A DNA stretch of 64,000 bases, taken from the NCBI GenBank assembly GCA_009869945.1, contig WIXG01000054.1:186001-250000 (forward strand), read 5' to 3'. Within the stretch, counting starts at the first letter, position 1. Each line of letters begins with the position of its first letter. Source of the DNA: Mesaphorura yosii (taxonomy: Eukaryota; Arthropoda; Collembola; Poduromorpha; Tullbergiidae). The notes under the pieces were generated by a model. It was not told where the DNA came from, made no database searches, and was given only the letters and a program-made list of their open reading frames with translations. This document shows positions 48,650 through 59,503 of the stretch, piece by piece. The position numbers and the translations under genes are program-made.

Positions 48650-49699
48650 CTACTGGAGCCCAATTCCATACACTGCCGTTTGGCGATGCTTTTCGGTCTT
48701 AAAGTGCCGAAGTAAGGCCAGGTGACGATGGAACGTTTGATCGCAGACCTCGCAATGGACCGGGAGAGCAGCTGCGGCATCCGTGACTTTGGCGGAATCA
48801 TTATTAGCAATGCCAACAGCGGCGGCGTTCTTCTGATGCATCGGAGTCAATTTATGACGCTCTAGCTTATCTCTAGCGTTGTAGGACGTGTTGCACACTT
48901 CACAGGAGTGAGAGCGAACTGGAATATCCTGATCCAACTGGGAGTCTGCATGGCTATCTCCAGGAACTATAATGTTCGTAGGGTCGTTGAGGTATTCCTC
49001 CATTTCCTGTACCGCTTTGTGGGCGTCCGATTCCAGGTGCCAGGTGAGCTTGGACTGCTCCTTGAATTTGAGTTCACACATCCCGCACGTCCAGATCGTA
49101 TCTTGCGCTTTCTCTCTTTTCTGGCGTCCTCGTTTTCGTCGGGGTGGCAACAATTGTTCATAGTTATTCTCCTCGAACGATGGGTCGTCCTCCTGCTGCC
49201 CCGGCCCCGAGTCTTCATCTTGATGCTCGCTATGCTCGTCTTCGTCCCAATCTGGATCTGAATTTACTTCTTGCTTTATTTCAACAAAATCCAGGTCGTT
49301 CGTTGAGTTTGAACGGAAGTGGCCTACGGATCGCTCCGACTCAGAATCAGAGTCCGAGCTTTTGTTCCTCCGTATTTTCTTCTTCGACGTGCGCGCAAGT
49401 CGGGCCGTCATCTTGTGCCGCTGACGAAGTAAATGTCGCCTCAAATTTCGCCCTGTCGCAAAATTCTGGTCACAGACTTCGCAGCGGAACGCAGGAGAAT
49501 CTCCGCCAGGGTCAGAGCTGTCAGGCGAGCCACCATATTCTTCGACGCCAGTTTTGGTGGAGGCATCCGCTGGCGGACAGTCCAATTTTTCAGGTTCATC
49601 CTGTTTATCCTCGCCAAATTCAGCTACTCGATGATCGAACTGGACAAGATTGGTTTGCTGCTCAGATGGAATCGGCCGATTGGTGTACAGTTTCCACAT
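48650..49699 (-). CDS. Four-finger C2H2 (U1/JAZ-type) protein
   Basis: Single open frame, 349 residues from the ATG at 49699 (CAGAATGTGG). The frame is open further upstream and an acceptor-like GGCAG lies about 55 bp away, so an upstream exon is possible. The four fingers are CEVCDQNFATGRNLRRH, CGMCELKFKEQSKLTWH, CEVCNTSYNARDKLERH and CEVCDQTFHRHLALLRH, all with the long H-x5-H end. Between them are acidic, Ser/Asp-rich linkers and basic patches (PPRRKRGRQKREK, KKKIRRNKSSDSDSESE). It is a neighbour and likely paralogue of the 13-finger gene. Function unknown; nucleic-acid binding expected. Confidence 0.8.
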   Translation of the reverse strand: MWKLYTNRPIPSEQQTNLVQFDHRVAEFGEDKQDEPEKLDCPPADASTKTGVEEYGGSPDSSDPGGDSPAFRCEVCDQNFATGRNLRRHLLRQRHKMTARLARTSKKKIRRNKSSDSDSESERSVGHFRSNSTNDLDFVEIKQEVNSDPDWDEDEHSEHQDEDSGPGQQEDDPSFEENNYEQLLPPRRKRGRQKREKAQDTIWTCGMCELKFKEQSKLTWHLESDAHKAVQEMEEYLNDPTNIIVPGDSHADSQLDQDIPVRSHSCEVCNTSYNARDKLERHKLTPMHQKNAAAVGIANNDSAKVTDAAAALPVHCEVCDQTFHRHLALLRHFKTEKHRQTAVYGIGLQ

Positions 49700-50082
49700 T
49701 CTGCGTTTGTGCCAATCCCAATTAGTCAATAGTTCAGGTGGAATTCTGCCACGCAATGAAGTACAAACTACAAACGTTTACTTACATTAAATGGAATCTT
49801 CCACCCTTCCCTTCTAATACTCTTGTCAATCCTCATTAGTTCAAATGGTCTTAGTCAATGGGATTGTAAGCGATGAACCGGACTCGTTTAGGAGCGAGAC
49901 AGTCAGGATTTCAATTGTTCTCTCGCTCAAATCTCGCACCAAAACAAGATAGAAATTCAATACAACATTGGAACAAAGATTACTACAACGAATAATAGTT
50001 TTTCTTCATTAATTTTATTCCGTAAACTTATTACTAAATCAACGAGCAAGATACAGGAAATGCTAAATCAGCGCTGCTTAAA
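49700..50082. other. Intergenic between zinc-finger genes
   Basis: No coding sequence is supported. Confidence 0.3.
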
Positions 50083-50652
50083 TCATGCAAGACATCGGCG
50101 TCTGCGTCTCTTCTTAATAACCGCGCCGTTGACGTTGGGTGGGCGTCCCCGCTTGCGTTTCGGAAGAGTTTCCTGAGTCTGAGGCTGGGTGCCACTGCCG
50201 CTTGAGCCACCGGCATCAGAAGGACCATGACAAGGATCGGAACAGCCAGAAGGGCCATTACCATCGCCAAGAATTGTGGTTATTGCATTCCAATCACGAG
50301 CGTCTATTGCAACCTTAAGCCTTGCCTCCCTTGCCATCATTGCCTTAAGTTTATGCTTCATTGTGTTTTCATGCGCTTTGAGCCCAGCTTTGTTCCGGAC
50401 ATTAACTTGGCAAACTTCACACACCACAGGACTCATCTGACAGTTGGGAGGGCACGAAAGTGATGGAGTCGGTGCCTTGTTTACGACGGGATTCTTGATT
50501 GTAGCCCTGACTTTGACTGCGGCCGAAGTGTGCTGATCGTTGCCATTACTGTTTCTCAGGTGTTTCTTGCTTGTTAAATGCAACCGCCAGGCCTGCTTAT
50601 TTGCCAGTGAGGTGTAACAATGTCTACATTCGTAACGAGGCTGTAGCTGCAT
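50083..50652 (-). CDS. Two-finger C2H2 protein with AT-hook
   Basis: Open frame of 189 residues from the ATG at 50652. The frame remains open about 55 bp further upstream to an in-frame TGA, and an acceptor (ATGAACAG) lies inside that stretch, so the real start may be in an earlier exon. Two fingers of the same spacing are seen: CRHCYTSLANKQAWRLH (H-x5-H) and CEVCQVNVRNKAGLKAH. The C-terminus has an AT-hook core, KRKRGRPPN, then a run of arginines (KKRRRRRC). It is the third of a tandem minus-strand set and is plausibly a truncated or young paralogue. AT-rich DNA binding is possible. Confidence 0.6.
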   Translation of the reverse strand: MQLQPRYECRHCYTSLANKQAWRLHLTSKKHLRNSNGNDQHTSAAVKVRATIKNPVVNKAPTPSLSCPPNCQMSPVVCEVCQVNVRNKAGLKAHENTMKHKLKAMMAREARLKVAIDARDWNAITTILGDGNGPSGCSDPCHGPSDAGGSSGSGTQPQTQETLPKRKRGRPPNVNGAVIKKRRRRRCLA

Positions 50653-51129
50653 TGCAGGAGCGCGTGTCCAACATGGAGATAACACTGGCGGGTCATCATT
50701 ATTCTGTTCATCTCACCCCAAGTCTCACGGCAGCAGTGATGGCGATGGCATAGGCAAAGACACGCCACATTGGTCTGATGCCACTCGTTCGCCATTCTTG
50801 GCTTTCTTTTATCTTCGCCAAAAGAGCCCTGCCATAAGAAAACATCGTCGGCTTCATAAGTGTAGACTTGTTTTTCTTATATGCTCTGAATTCATTGCCG
50901 TCACACTAATTATATCAGGAAATCACGGAACATTTGGCAGGTCTTGTTTACGATTAGTTCGCCGGCAGCTCTGTTTGATTCTCAAATAAGCAATGAACAG
51001 AATCAACTTAATAATATTCATGCTTCAAATGAGTCTCTAGCGTCTATTTCAAAGCATTTGACATAGTCGCCGTGGACAAGCCAGTCATCCAAGCAATTTG
51101 TTTCTCGTTTAGTTGATCCTCATTTCAAA
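50653..51129. other. Intergenic between zinc-finger gene and SSI-like gene
   Basis: Contains the promoters of the two divergent genes. No coding sequence is supported, though part of the minus strand near 50660-50720 may be an upstream exon of the two-finger gene. Confidence 0.3.
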
Positions 51130-51618
51130 ATGATCAGACTACTAGCATTTTCAGCCTTTTTTCTGCTGATCCAGGTGATCGCCATTGCTGAGAGTGGCAG
51201 TGGTGACAACGAGTAAGTTTGCACTTGACCTTCATATATATCGTATCCGTCGCCCAAAAGTTGAAGTGAATTTGACATTTGTTTCTCAATATGTAGCAAA
51301 GTGGAACTGATGATCAGCGTCAACTCACAAGATGTTTTCTTGGCTTGTGACGAAGCGAGCCTGTCGAATCCCGTAAGCGGACCTGGCGACCAGCGACGAA
51401 ATGTACATCCCAATGCAGCCGCCGCGTGTGAAAAGCTGGATGAAATCGACGGTGATTTCGACAATCTAGTTCAGGAGGCTCGACCATGCACCAAAGAGTA
51501 CAACAAACAGGATGTCTCGGTTTTGGGGTACTACAAAGGAAAGAAAGTCGAGTTTATGAAGTCCTATCCAAACCCATGCGTCATGAATTCTTGGGGAGAC
51601 GGTCTGTTCAAAATCTGA
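51130..51618 (+). CDS. Subtilisin-inhibitor-like (SSI family) secreted protein
   Basis: Exons 51130-51212 and 51297-51618 join in frame to 134 residues, with donor GTAAGT and acceptor TATGTAG. The first exon encodes a signal peptide, MIRLLAFSAFFLLIQVIAIA. The mature part matches the Streptomyces subtilisin inhibitor family over its length: HPNAAAACEKLDEIDGDFD, then CTKEYNKQDV, then YYKGKKVEFMKSYPNPCVMN, ending GDGLFKI. Four cysteines stand where SSI has its two disulphides. By alignment with SSI (reactive site C-P-M-V-Y, P1 Met) the P1 residue here is Lys in C-T-K-E-Y, which would favour trypsin-like proteases. The family occurs mainly in actinobacteria. Here the gene has an animal intron and lies between animal genes, so transfer from bacteria is the likely origin. 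The intron and signal peptide argue against contamination. Target protease is unknown. Confidence 0.8.
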
Positions 51619-53849
51619 AGAATTGGCTATTAGATTATTCTTCTAAATCTTAAAGGAACAAATTATATGTCAAATATGTAATAATTAAAAATAACTCTAC
51701 ATATGGCTTCATCTTTCATTCTATTCATTCGGGATGCTTGTTGACTCGAAGAGGTCAATGTCGATGTCAATTTTGGAAGCAACGGTGGCATAAAAGTCTC
51801 AAACCTGCGCTCTCTTGCGGCATTGAAGGTGGAACCAGTAATATCCATGAATCTAGAAAATGGGTAAATCCCCTTGACTCATGACTCGCATAATTTTCGA
51901 TGAAATTCACGACATATGAGACAATCGAGTTTAGCGGCTGCTACAAATCGGTCGTTAGCATTCTAGCGAGATCGTGTCAACGGCCGACCTGGCGATTAGT
52001 CACTGATTTCCTGAAATTCTTTTTTCCGGGTTCAACAACCTCAGATTTGGCACTCGGGTTCATGTGGAGTTCATTTCCTGGTTCACGGAGCCAGAACTTC
52101 ATAAATACGTGCACAGTGCGCATGAAATTCAGTGCCAGAAATCAAAGAGACCCCGGGAGCCCAACAACGAAGACAAGAAGGAGAGGCAGCAGTCCCATCT
52201 GCAACTGACACTAACACTTGAATTTAGAATTTGGGAGCTTCTGTCATTGTAACTTGTTGTAAATGGCAAAGCTTTCCGGTTCTACATTTTTGTGGAAAGA
52301 ATACTGAATTTATGAAGTTGAATGCGAAGCTGACCCAACGAAGAGCGCAGCTGACTCTAGCTCCCCAGCGGTACTCAGAGTTTGAGTACTTATGTATTGC
52401 ATTTCGGCCAGCCGAGTGATAAGTCTTCAAACCCCGAGTGCCGGTGGAGAGCCATACCTGACAAACTGCAATTCATCAGTCACCGCATTCGCACCGCATG
52501 GTCATTCGTCGCCTCAACTGGACTGAACAAGCATCATGCATTCCCATTTCCCGGAGTGGTAAGAATAGCGTGGAGTACTGATGCCATTTTGACCGCAGTG
52601 CTGCCTGCTATCCTTACTATTCTTGGCTATGGGCATCCTTGCATGAAATCATTGACGATTTGACTAAGATTCGGGAATTGAGGCTACCAGTCTGAAGTTC
52701 TTTTCTTTGCAATTGGACAATTGCTTCCTCGTTCAGGGTTCGACGAACTTGCGGGTGAACTCATCGACCTTATTCTTAGCTTTTCTTCCTGGACCACGAC
52801 TTCATTCGCATTTCTGGACGCCCGGCTCCGTTCGTCACCCCCTGAATCCTGCCAACCGACGTGGGACGATGAGATCGGGACAAGCCCCGAATGTCTTCAT
52901 CTAAGTTCAGCGACTGTCGCCTGTCACTGCGCTGCTTGGGCGCACAGGCTCAGTTCCTGAATTAAGATGAAAATATTTCACTCGACACCAGCGACAGTCA
53001 TACGAATTTCTCTGGACGGCGAGTTCATGTTCTGTTTGTGTGTCCGATTCCTTTCTTCGGAGACAAGCACTACATGTTCTCGTCGTCCGGATAACTTTCA
53101 TCCAGGAGCCCCTGAACTTCGCTACCTGGGATGAGTTGTATTTGACTCCAGAAAATCTCTGCTTTCAGTTGTGATCATACTCGATTAAAGCACTCATTTT
53201 CTGGTATCCATTGCAATTCTTGTCACCATCCTGAGAGAAGCGGCAGTGGCGGCTTCAATTCATGCATTTGGCAAGGCTGACTTGACTCGTGACTTTTGAG
53301 TAATGTGGTTCAACTTCGGAGAATGCGAATCTTGCATCAAAATGTCCAACGTGATTTGAGCAAGGTCCCCACTCTTCTCAGTCGGGCCAAAAGCTCAACA
53401 ACCACTCGACAGGTCAATGCTACTACAAAATGTTTTCACGCTCAACTAAATAGTCCGTGTTTATGCTTAGCTAACGACAAATAAAGTAATGATTGCCTGT
53501 TTTTGTCTCTCGGTGTACTTTTGGACTAACTTGATTTTTGAATACATACTCAGGAATTGACTCTGAGCCCAATGGAATTGTCAGCAGCGCTTCGTGATGT
53601 TGTTAAGCTTGATCAAAAACCCTCTTTGGCTGGATGGCCGATAATCCTGATATTTTATCTCTCATACACAATTCCAGGCTGAATTGAAGCTCGGGTCAGT
53701 TGCTGCTGATAATGAGCACTTTATGTACTTGAAATGAACACGTTCACCATGTTTACTCTCCAGCGTACAAACTTTTGAGCCTGAAACGACCAGGAGTTCA
53801 TTCGTAACTCAGTTTTACCACCAAAAGTTCCTTTACATCTGCAACAAAA
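51619..53849. other. 2.2 kb between SSI-like gene and UGT, no intact gene
   Basis: No complete gene is supported. Short coding-like pieces appear, for example at about 53020-53095 (RRVHVLFVCPIPFFGDKHYM before a stop), which recalls the start of insect-type UGTs, and at about 53560-53640 (ELTLSPMELSAALRD), which recalls the end of the UGT donor domain. They may be remnants of a decayed UGT copy beside the intact one, but the match is weak and by eye only. Confidence 0.25.
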
Positions 53850-55580
53850 ATGAAGGCTCCGTTGATCTCGAGCTTGTTCGCAGCCCTGCTGCTGGCACAA
53901 CTGAGCACTGCAGTCCGAATCTTGTTTCTGTTTGCCGGAGGAAACATGAGTCACAAGATCAGCGTGTGGCCCTTCGTGCTGGGTCTCGCGAATCGAGGCC
54001 ATCTCGTCACGTTCATCTCCAGTCATCACAAAACGCCTGTACCGCACGCCAACGTGACGGACCTCGCCCCAGAGGCACTGGTCAAGGAAACGCTCCAGAC
54101 TTACAATGTAAATCGGTTTCAGGCTCGTCAAGCAGGTGTCCAAGGCGAGCTCTGGGAACAGTACGACGAAGTGGCGCTGCGGGCCTGCGACTTGCTGCTC
54201 AAGGCGGCTAAAAGCGAGACGACAATTCGCGAGATTCTGTACCCACCTGCTGGCTCCCACTTCGACCTTCTAATCCTCAACTCCGTGTACGGAGAGTGTG
54301 GGTTCATCTTCGCCACCCATCTTCGCACAAAGTACATTGTATTCAGCACCACCTTGGTCGTGCCTTGGTATCACACGACATACGGAATTCCTTGGCAGGC
54401 TTCGTGGATCCCGAACATGTTCGCGAACTTTGACCCTAAGCCGCTTTCGTTTCTTACGCGAGTAAGTAATTTCTTGTATTACGCCACGACGGCTACGCGG
54501 AGCACCGCCATCAGTGCCGGGATTGAAGCTCTGCATGCACGTCACCTGCCCGAGTCGGCCGGACCCACCTTCATGGAAATGGAACGCAATACGAGTCTCG
54601 TTTTTATTAGCAACCACCCCGCCATTGACTTTGCGCGCCCAATGCCACCGTGGATTGTACAGATTGGCGGGATGGCGTGCTGGACACCAGTTGGGCAACT
54701 TTCTCAGGTAGGGCTGTTTAACTTGTGACCAAGCGAGACGTCGTGGATACCACAACTCCTCAAAAGGTCATTCTAGGCTACACAGACATGTTAACTTTCC
54801 TTTTATTCTGAATTCAATAGAAGTTCCAAGAGTTTATGGACGGTGCGCAAGACGGCGTAATTCTCATCGCTTTTGGCTCCACAATTGACTTGAACAAATT
54901 GTCCACGGAGCACCTCAACATGTTCTTCTCAATGATGAGGAAATTCTCGACGGTGCGATTCATCTGGAGATGGACTGGTGAGTTGCCGAAGGAAGCTCCA
55001 GCCAATTTACTGGCGGCAGACTGGCTTCCACAAAGAGAGATCCTGAGTAAGAAACTTTCGTTTGTGCAACATTAATCATGCCGTTGTAGGTTGAAAGAAA
55101 GTATTTTTTTAAGATCATCCAAACATCCGTGCCTTTATGACGCATTGTGGAGTTGGAAGTGTAACGGAGGCAGCTTGTTTCGGAGTGCCCTTGATCGGCG
55201 TTCCTTTATTCGCTGACCAAGATTTGCAGGCATTTCGAATCGAAGCACAAGACCTGGGCGTGTATCTGGAGGTTGGTGATCTGTCCCAAGACTCCCTCAA
55301 TGCAGCAGTGAACGCCATGCTCACGCGCCCAGAGTACAAGAAGAACATGCTGGCTCGAACTGGGTTAATAAAGGACAGACCGTTGAGTCCAGTCGATACG
55401 GCGGTGTACTGGGCGGAATTTGTGCTCCGCCACGATGACATGTCCGCCTTCAGGCCAATGGGCCTGGATCAGTCGCCTTTCGTCAGGCACATGTTTGACG
55501 TCTTCCTGGCGCTGGTGTTTGCAGCATCGGCGGTGCCGGCCTTCATAATGTACGCGATCGTGAGGTGCATGCGGAGATAA
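53850..55580 (+). CDS. UDP-glycosyltransferase (UGT), copy 1
   Basis: Exons 53850-54707, 54821-55046 and 55114-55580 join in frame to 516 residues. A signal peptide (MKAPLISSLFAALLLAQLS) leads into ILFLFAGGNMSHKISVWPFV, which holds the SH pair of the catalytic histidine region, then GLANRGHLVTFIS. The donor domain has FGSTIDLNKL, WLPQREIL and MTHCGVGSVTEAACFGVPLI, equivalent to the UGT signature (THCG in place of THGG). DQDLQAFRIEAQDLGVYL follows. Near the end is a membrane helix (VFLALVFAASAVPAFIMYAIV) and a short basic cytosolic tail, RCMRR. The enzymes transfer sugar from UDP-sugar to lipophilic acceptors in the ER lumen. The acceptor is unknown. A close paralogue, with the same intron positions and phases, lies 6.5 kb away on the other strand. 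Confidence 0.92.
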
Positions 55581-55957
55581 GTGTGTAGCAAAAGTATCTT
55601 TGCTCAAATAATCTAAACTCTTTGAACTTATTTGAAATCGTGCGTTACATTATTTTTGCATATAAACTAGCATGGAATTGAATCTAAAATAACTTGTAAC
55701 TTGCTCCGGCTCAAGAATGCTTCATCCCTCAATTCAATCTCATTGACCTCGTCCAATCACCCACCGCCTTGTTAGAATGCTATGACGTCAATTTTGTCCC
55801 CCTCTCGACCGTAAACATTGGTTTTGTAGATTCGTTTCAGTACCGGAACGGAGGGCCGAATTTTACGTAAGATCTCGCCTTGTACCTTGAAACTTCTGTC
55901 TACACTTCACTTTACAATATGAATGCACCCATGATACAGGAACGAGTGGATTCAAAT
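55581..55957. other. Intergenic after UGT copy 1
   Basis: UGT copy 1 3' UTR and AT-rich flank. No clear AATAAA. May include the remaining end of the transposon fragment that follows. Confidence 0.3.
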
Positions 55958-56349
55958 CTACTTCCAAGGCTGCCGAATCGGACAAAATGTGCAGTAAAGG
56001 TTCTTCATTCCTTCGTCACTTACGTGACGCCAAATTGACTGCCCGAGATGGAATAGACATCCAGATAACTGAGCCGCGGGGAAAACATCCATACAGGTTT
56101 GAGTGAATGCTAGTTCACAATCTGATACAATAAAGTCAGAATCCATCACCTCACCACATGTTGAATTATTTCCAATAGCTTTGTGTATTGCAGCTTGGAT
56201 TTTCCAGGTAAAAATGCGTACACGAATGGAACAACATCTTTCATGTAGAGTCCATGGATTGTATATAGTTGAGAAAACATTTGTGGACAACATTTAAATG
56301 TGCCATCTCCCAACCATGTTCGACAAGTGGCAAGTTTCTGACAATACAA
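55958..56349 (-). pseudogene. Fragment of a MULE (Mutator-like) transposase
   Basis: Two overlapping minus-strand frames read as one transposase domain with a frameshift near 56150. The first has TWLGDGTFKCCPQMFSQLYT and HGLYMKDVVPFVYAFLPG. The second has DSDFIVSDCELAFTQTCM and GCLFHLGQSIWRHVSD. This is the order seen in MULE/FLYWCH-associated transposases (first catalytic Asp in DGTF, second Asp in SDCE-type sequence, then GCFFHLxQ). No full-length ORF or recognisable terminal inverted repeat is seen. It is a decayed copy. The frameshift could hide an intron, but no plausible splice sites fit. Confidence 0.75.
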
Positions 56350-57235
56350 GCATCAAGTTTGTCGTCATTATAAGTTACAATGCATACGATCTGTTAACTG
56401 TTATCAGCGTAACACGACACTATCCCACCCCTCCGTCAGTACCCCCTGTGTCTCTATCCCCCTTTGACTTTATCCCCCATCCAATGATCGACATAATTTT
56501 AGAGAGGTCTACGATACTGGGCAAACCGGCGAGGTTGAACTCGACTCGTGGATCGCTTGACTCGATGACAGGTTTCGGCAACGCCTTGGAGTCAGCACAA
56601 GAACACGTGCCGAAAATCATTCACATGTCGGCGGCCTCCCATGCCATGAGCACAAGTATTACAAGACAATCGCGACGAAAGCAATCCATAGCGTCAGCGT
56701 TGGTGAAGTCAACACAGTCGCATTCTCAGGTTCAGTCAGCAGCTAAACACAGTCGGCAGTCATCCAGAGCGACCGCAGCGACAGGGAAGAGACGAGAATC
56801 ATCACCATCAGCAGCCACATGAGACATTAATGAAGATACAAAATTAATAGCGGTCATGAATGCAGTGTCACACGCCATTTTCTATGAAGATGCTCCGATT
56901 GGAGCGTGCTCAGGTTTCTTTTTAGTTACTGCGAATTGCAAACTGAATAAATTAGGTTTGGACTGTTTTATCCAACTGCGCTGTGTTACATTCTTCACGT
57001 ATGCCTGATGCCTGTGCTCTATTTTGGCGATATTCGCAATTCCCCTTATCTAGAGCAGAATGAAGATAAGCCGCGTTTGCCTGTGGGCGATAAATCCATG
57101 TGGCTTATTTCTGTCGCTCTGTACTAACGTCAGCGACTGCCAGTGCAAATTGCAAATACCTTGCACATGTTGCAATGTCGATTTGCGAACCCGAACTCGC
57201 CCGCCGTGCTATCGTCGTCGTGCTCCAAGTAGACA
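56350..57235. other. Intergenic with a long open frame (56298-56822) of unclear status
   Basis: A plus-strand open frame of 174 codons runs over the transposon edge to 56822. Its last 110 residues are Ser/Gln/Arg-rich (SITRQSRRKQSIASALVKST) and might be a terminal exon or a low-complexity chance frame. I see no upstream exon that joins it. The rest is AT-rich flank of the next gene. No confident gene. Confidence 0.25.
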
Positions 57236-58799
57236 ATGTCGGGCTACAAGTCTCGGAAGCACCTGCGCATAGTCGTCATCTGCGCCCTTGCGGTTGTGGG
57301 GCTCCTCGTTTACAATGACATTCTGTCCACGACGTACTTGGTGACGATTGACACGTACGTGAAGTCGTCGGTCGGGATTGGGAATCGGAGCCTGGCCGAT
57401 GGCAATGATAGCGAGAGTAAAAGTGGCCTTACGGGCGACAGCGATGAATCGTCTGGCCCTGACAGCGAGGAGTCGGTGACATTGAAGGTAAGCACGCATT
57501 CGTTTGAGCTTGATCGCCGGAACCTCTGCTCTTGACTAATACAGGCCGATCAATTGTCTTTTAGGCGTACCATCGAGAAGAACAAGATGGCAACTTCACA
57601 TTCGTTCCTGTTCAGGTCGCCTCCGACCGCCTGGATCTCGAGTTGCGCTTCAATGTCTGCCTCGCGACGCAAACAACGATTGATCGGTTGGCGACCATCA
57701 ATCTTCTCGCTTCGTACTGGCGCGGACCGATCGAACTAGTAATTTTCTTGCGCACCTTTGACGAATTGGCTATCATCCAGAAGTTCCTCGAGTTCACTTC
57801 TCAGTGTTCGGAGGGCAACGAGTGGATGCTGCGAACTGTGAACATCCAGCTGGCATATACTACCAGCATGTTTCGGGATGAGGACAAAGAGTACGTCCAG
57901 AACATAACTGATAGTGGAAGCTTGGAGGTGGATTGTAAAAATCCTAACAGGACTTCGCTCATTACGCCAGAGGAGCTGCTCAAGGCCCTCTTGCAGCAGC
58001 ACATGCCTGAGGGACCGGACCCTAAATTCGTTTATCCACAGAATCACATGCGAAACCGGGCCAAGCACGTAAGCAGGAAATTCCTTGCCTATAAGCTAAC
58101 TAGCAACATTTGTACGTATCTTCTTGCGCCTTCCCCCAGGCATGCGCAGCTTCCTTCGACTGGGTCACGGTGATGGACGTGGACATCATCCCGAAAATGG
58201 ATTCTGCCCAAGCGCTACAAGAATTTCGGACCACAGAAGAAGCACGCAGTTGCAAGCGCTGCGCCTTCGTCATTCCCATCTACGAGCTTGCCAAGCCCTG
58301 CAAGTACCCAAAGACCAAGCGCGAGCTCGTGGACATGGCCAAGCGAAAGGAGGCGATTCCGTTCCATTTCGGCTTCTGGAAACCCGCACACGAGGCGACC
58401 GACTACGACAAATGGAGCACAACCGACCTGGACGAAGGCCCCGTGCACATTTCCCACGACTCCAACTACAAGCTCAAAATCAAATCAGTGAAAGACGGAA
58501 AGCGACATTCGACGTACTTCTACGAACCATTTCACATTGCCAAGTATCAAATCCCCGATTATCCCGAACGATTCCTGGGATTCGGGTTCACTCGAAGCAC
58601 GCAGGCATTTCTCGCGCTTGTGACAGGGTGGAAATTTCTCGTGCTTAGTCCTGCGTTCGCCACACACTGTGGAATCCAGCCCAAAGTGAAACCTGAAGAC
58701 TTCAAAACTGTGCCACGGTATCAGCAAGTGCAGGCTAATAATAAAATATATAAAGTCTTCATCGATGAGCTGCTCAAACAGTACGGCGATAAGATTTAA
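57236..58799 (+). CDS. GT49-family glycosyltransferase (B4GAT1/LARGE-like)
   Basis: Exons 57236-57487, 57565-58068 and 58140-58799 join in frame to 471 residues. This is a type II Golgi enzyme layout: a short basic start, a membrane anchor (IVVICALAVVGLLVYND) and an acidic Ser/Gly-rich stem. The catalytic part has the metal-binding DVD in VMDVDIIPKMD (residues about 264-274), FVIPIYELA, HFGFWKPAHEATDYDKW, EPFHIAKYQIPDYPERFLGFGF and RSTQAFLALVTGWKF. These match the LARGE second domain and B4GAT1 family, which builds or primes the matriglycan of dystroglycan by adding GlcA or related sugars. The exact acceptor and donor are unclear. Arthropod genomes often hold several GT49 paralogues. The first exon ends in phase 0 at GTAAGC. 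Confidence 0.85.
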
Positions 58800-58883
58800 G
58801 TCGCTTTAAGCCTAAATTATTTTAGACCGTATTTGTAATGGGATGCATTTAATTAGTAGAGTTTCAATAGTCCTTTCAATAGG

Positions 58884-58889
58884 AATAAA
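58884..58889 (+). terminator. AATAAA poly(A) signal of the GT49 gene
   Basis: Perfect hexamer 85 bp after the stop codon at 58797-58799. Confidence 0.6.
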
Positions 58890-59503
58890 TATCAATCTTT
58901 TTAATACCATGGCATAAAATGACTGTGCATAAAAAAAAGCATTGGCATCTGCAACCGTACGCCGCCCCCGAACAAAGGGCAAGGTTGATGGCTAGCTGAA
59001 CAAATTATCTGTTTAAATTAATTGGAATATTAATCTTGAAAGTATTGCAAGCCAGACACACGAGACACAATTTATAGCGTCATGGTGGTTTGTTAATGGC
59101 TCTGGAAAGCTCTTTATTTATATTACATTCATTAGGATAGGCAATTTATTTGTCAGCAATAAAATAAAATTTAATATCTGGCCTACATTGCGAAAAGCAG
59201 AAACAAGACATTAACGTCAAAAGTCCGAATATTTACCCAGGTGCACAATTTATTACAATTTACTGGTAAAGTACAGTACGAAATTACGCCCTCCAGCTTA
59301 AGTTGCACACGTCAACTAGACGTATTGTTAACTCAAGTGCAGTAGTACCTGGAATAGAGAATGAAGAAAGGTCGCATGAAAGTCGTCTGGCCCAGAAACG
59401 TCAATTAGAGGGAGTTGAAGCAAATTGAAATCCATTTTTACTCTTGCCACCAATCTGAATTGTTCTGTTTGCTGCTGGTCCGTAACTTGGAAACTAGAAC
59501 ACG
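58890..59503. other. Intergenic between GT49 and HAD genes
   Basis: No coding sequence is supported. The region is AT-rich. It probably holds the promoter of the HAD gene. Confidence 0.3.

Noticed and set aside
48650-50652. The possibility that the three zinc-finger frames are exons of one gene
   Set aside because: Each frame ends in its own stop codon and starts near an ATG, and no splice pair joins them in frame. Kept as three genes, though transcripts could show otherwise.
56298-56822. 174-codon plus-strand open frame next to the MULE remnant
   Set aside because: Low-complexity Ser/Gln/Arg-rich end, no matching exon upstream, and its first part lies antisense to the transposase. Mentioned only as an uncertain open frame.
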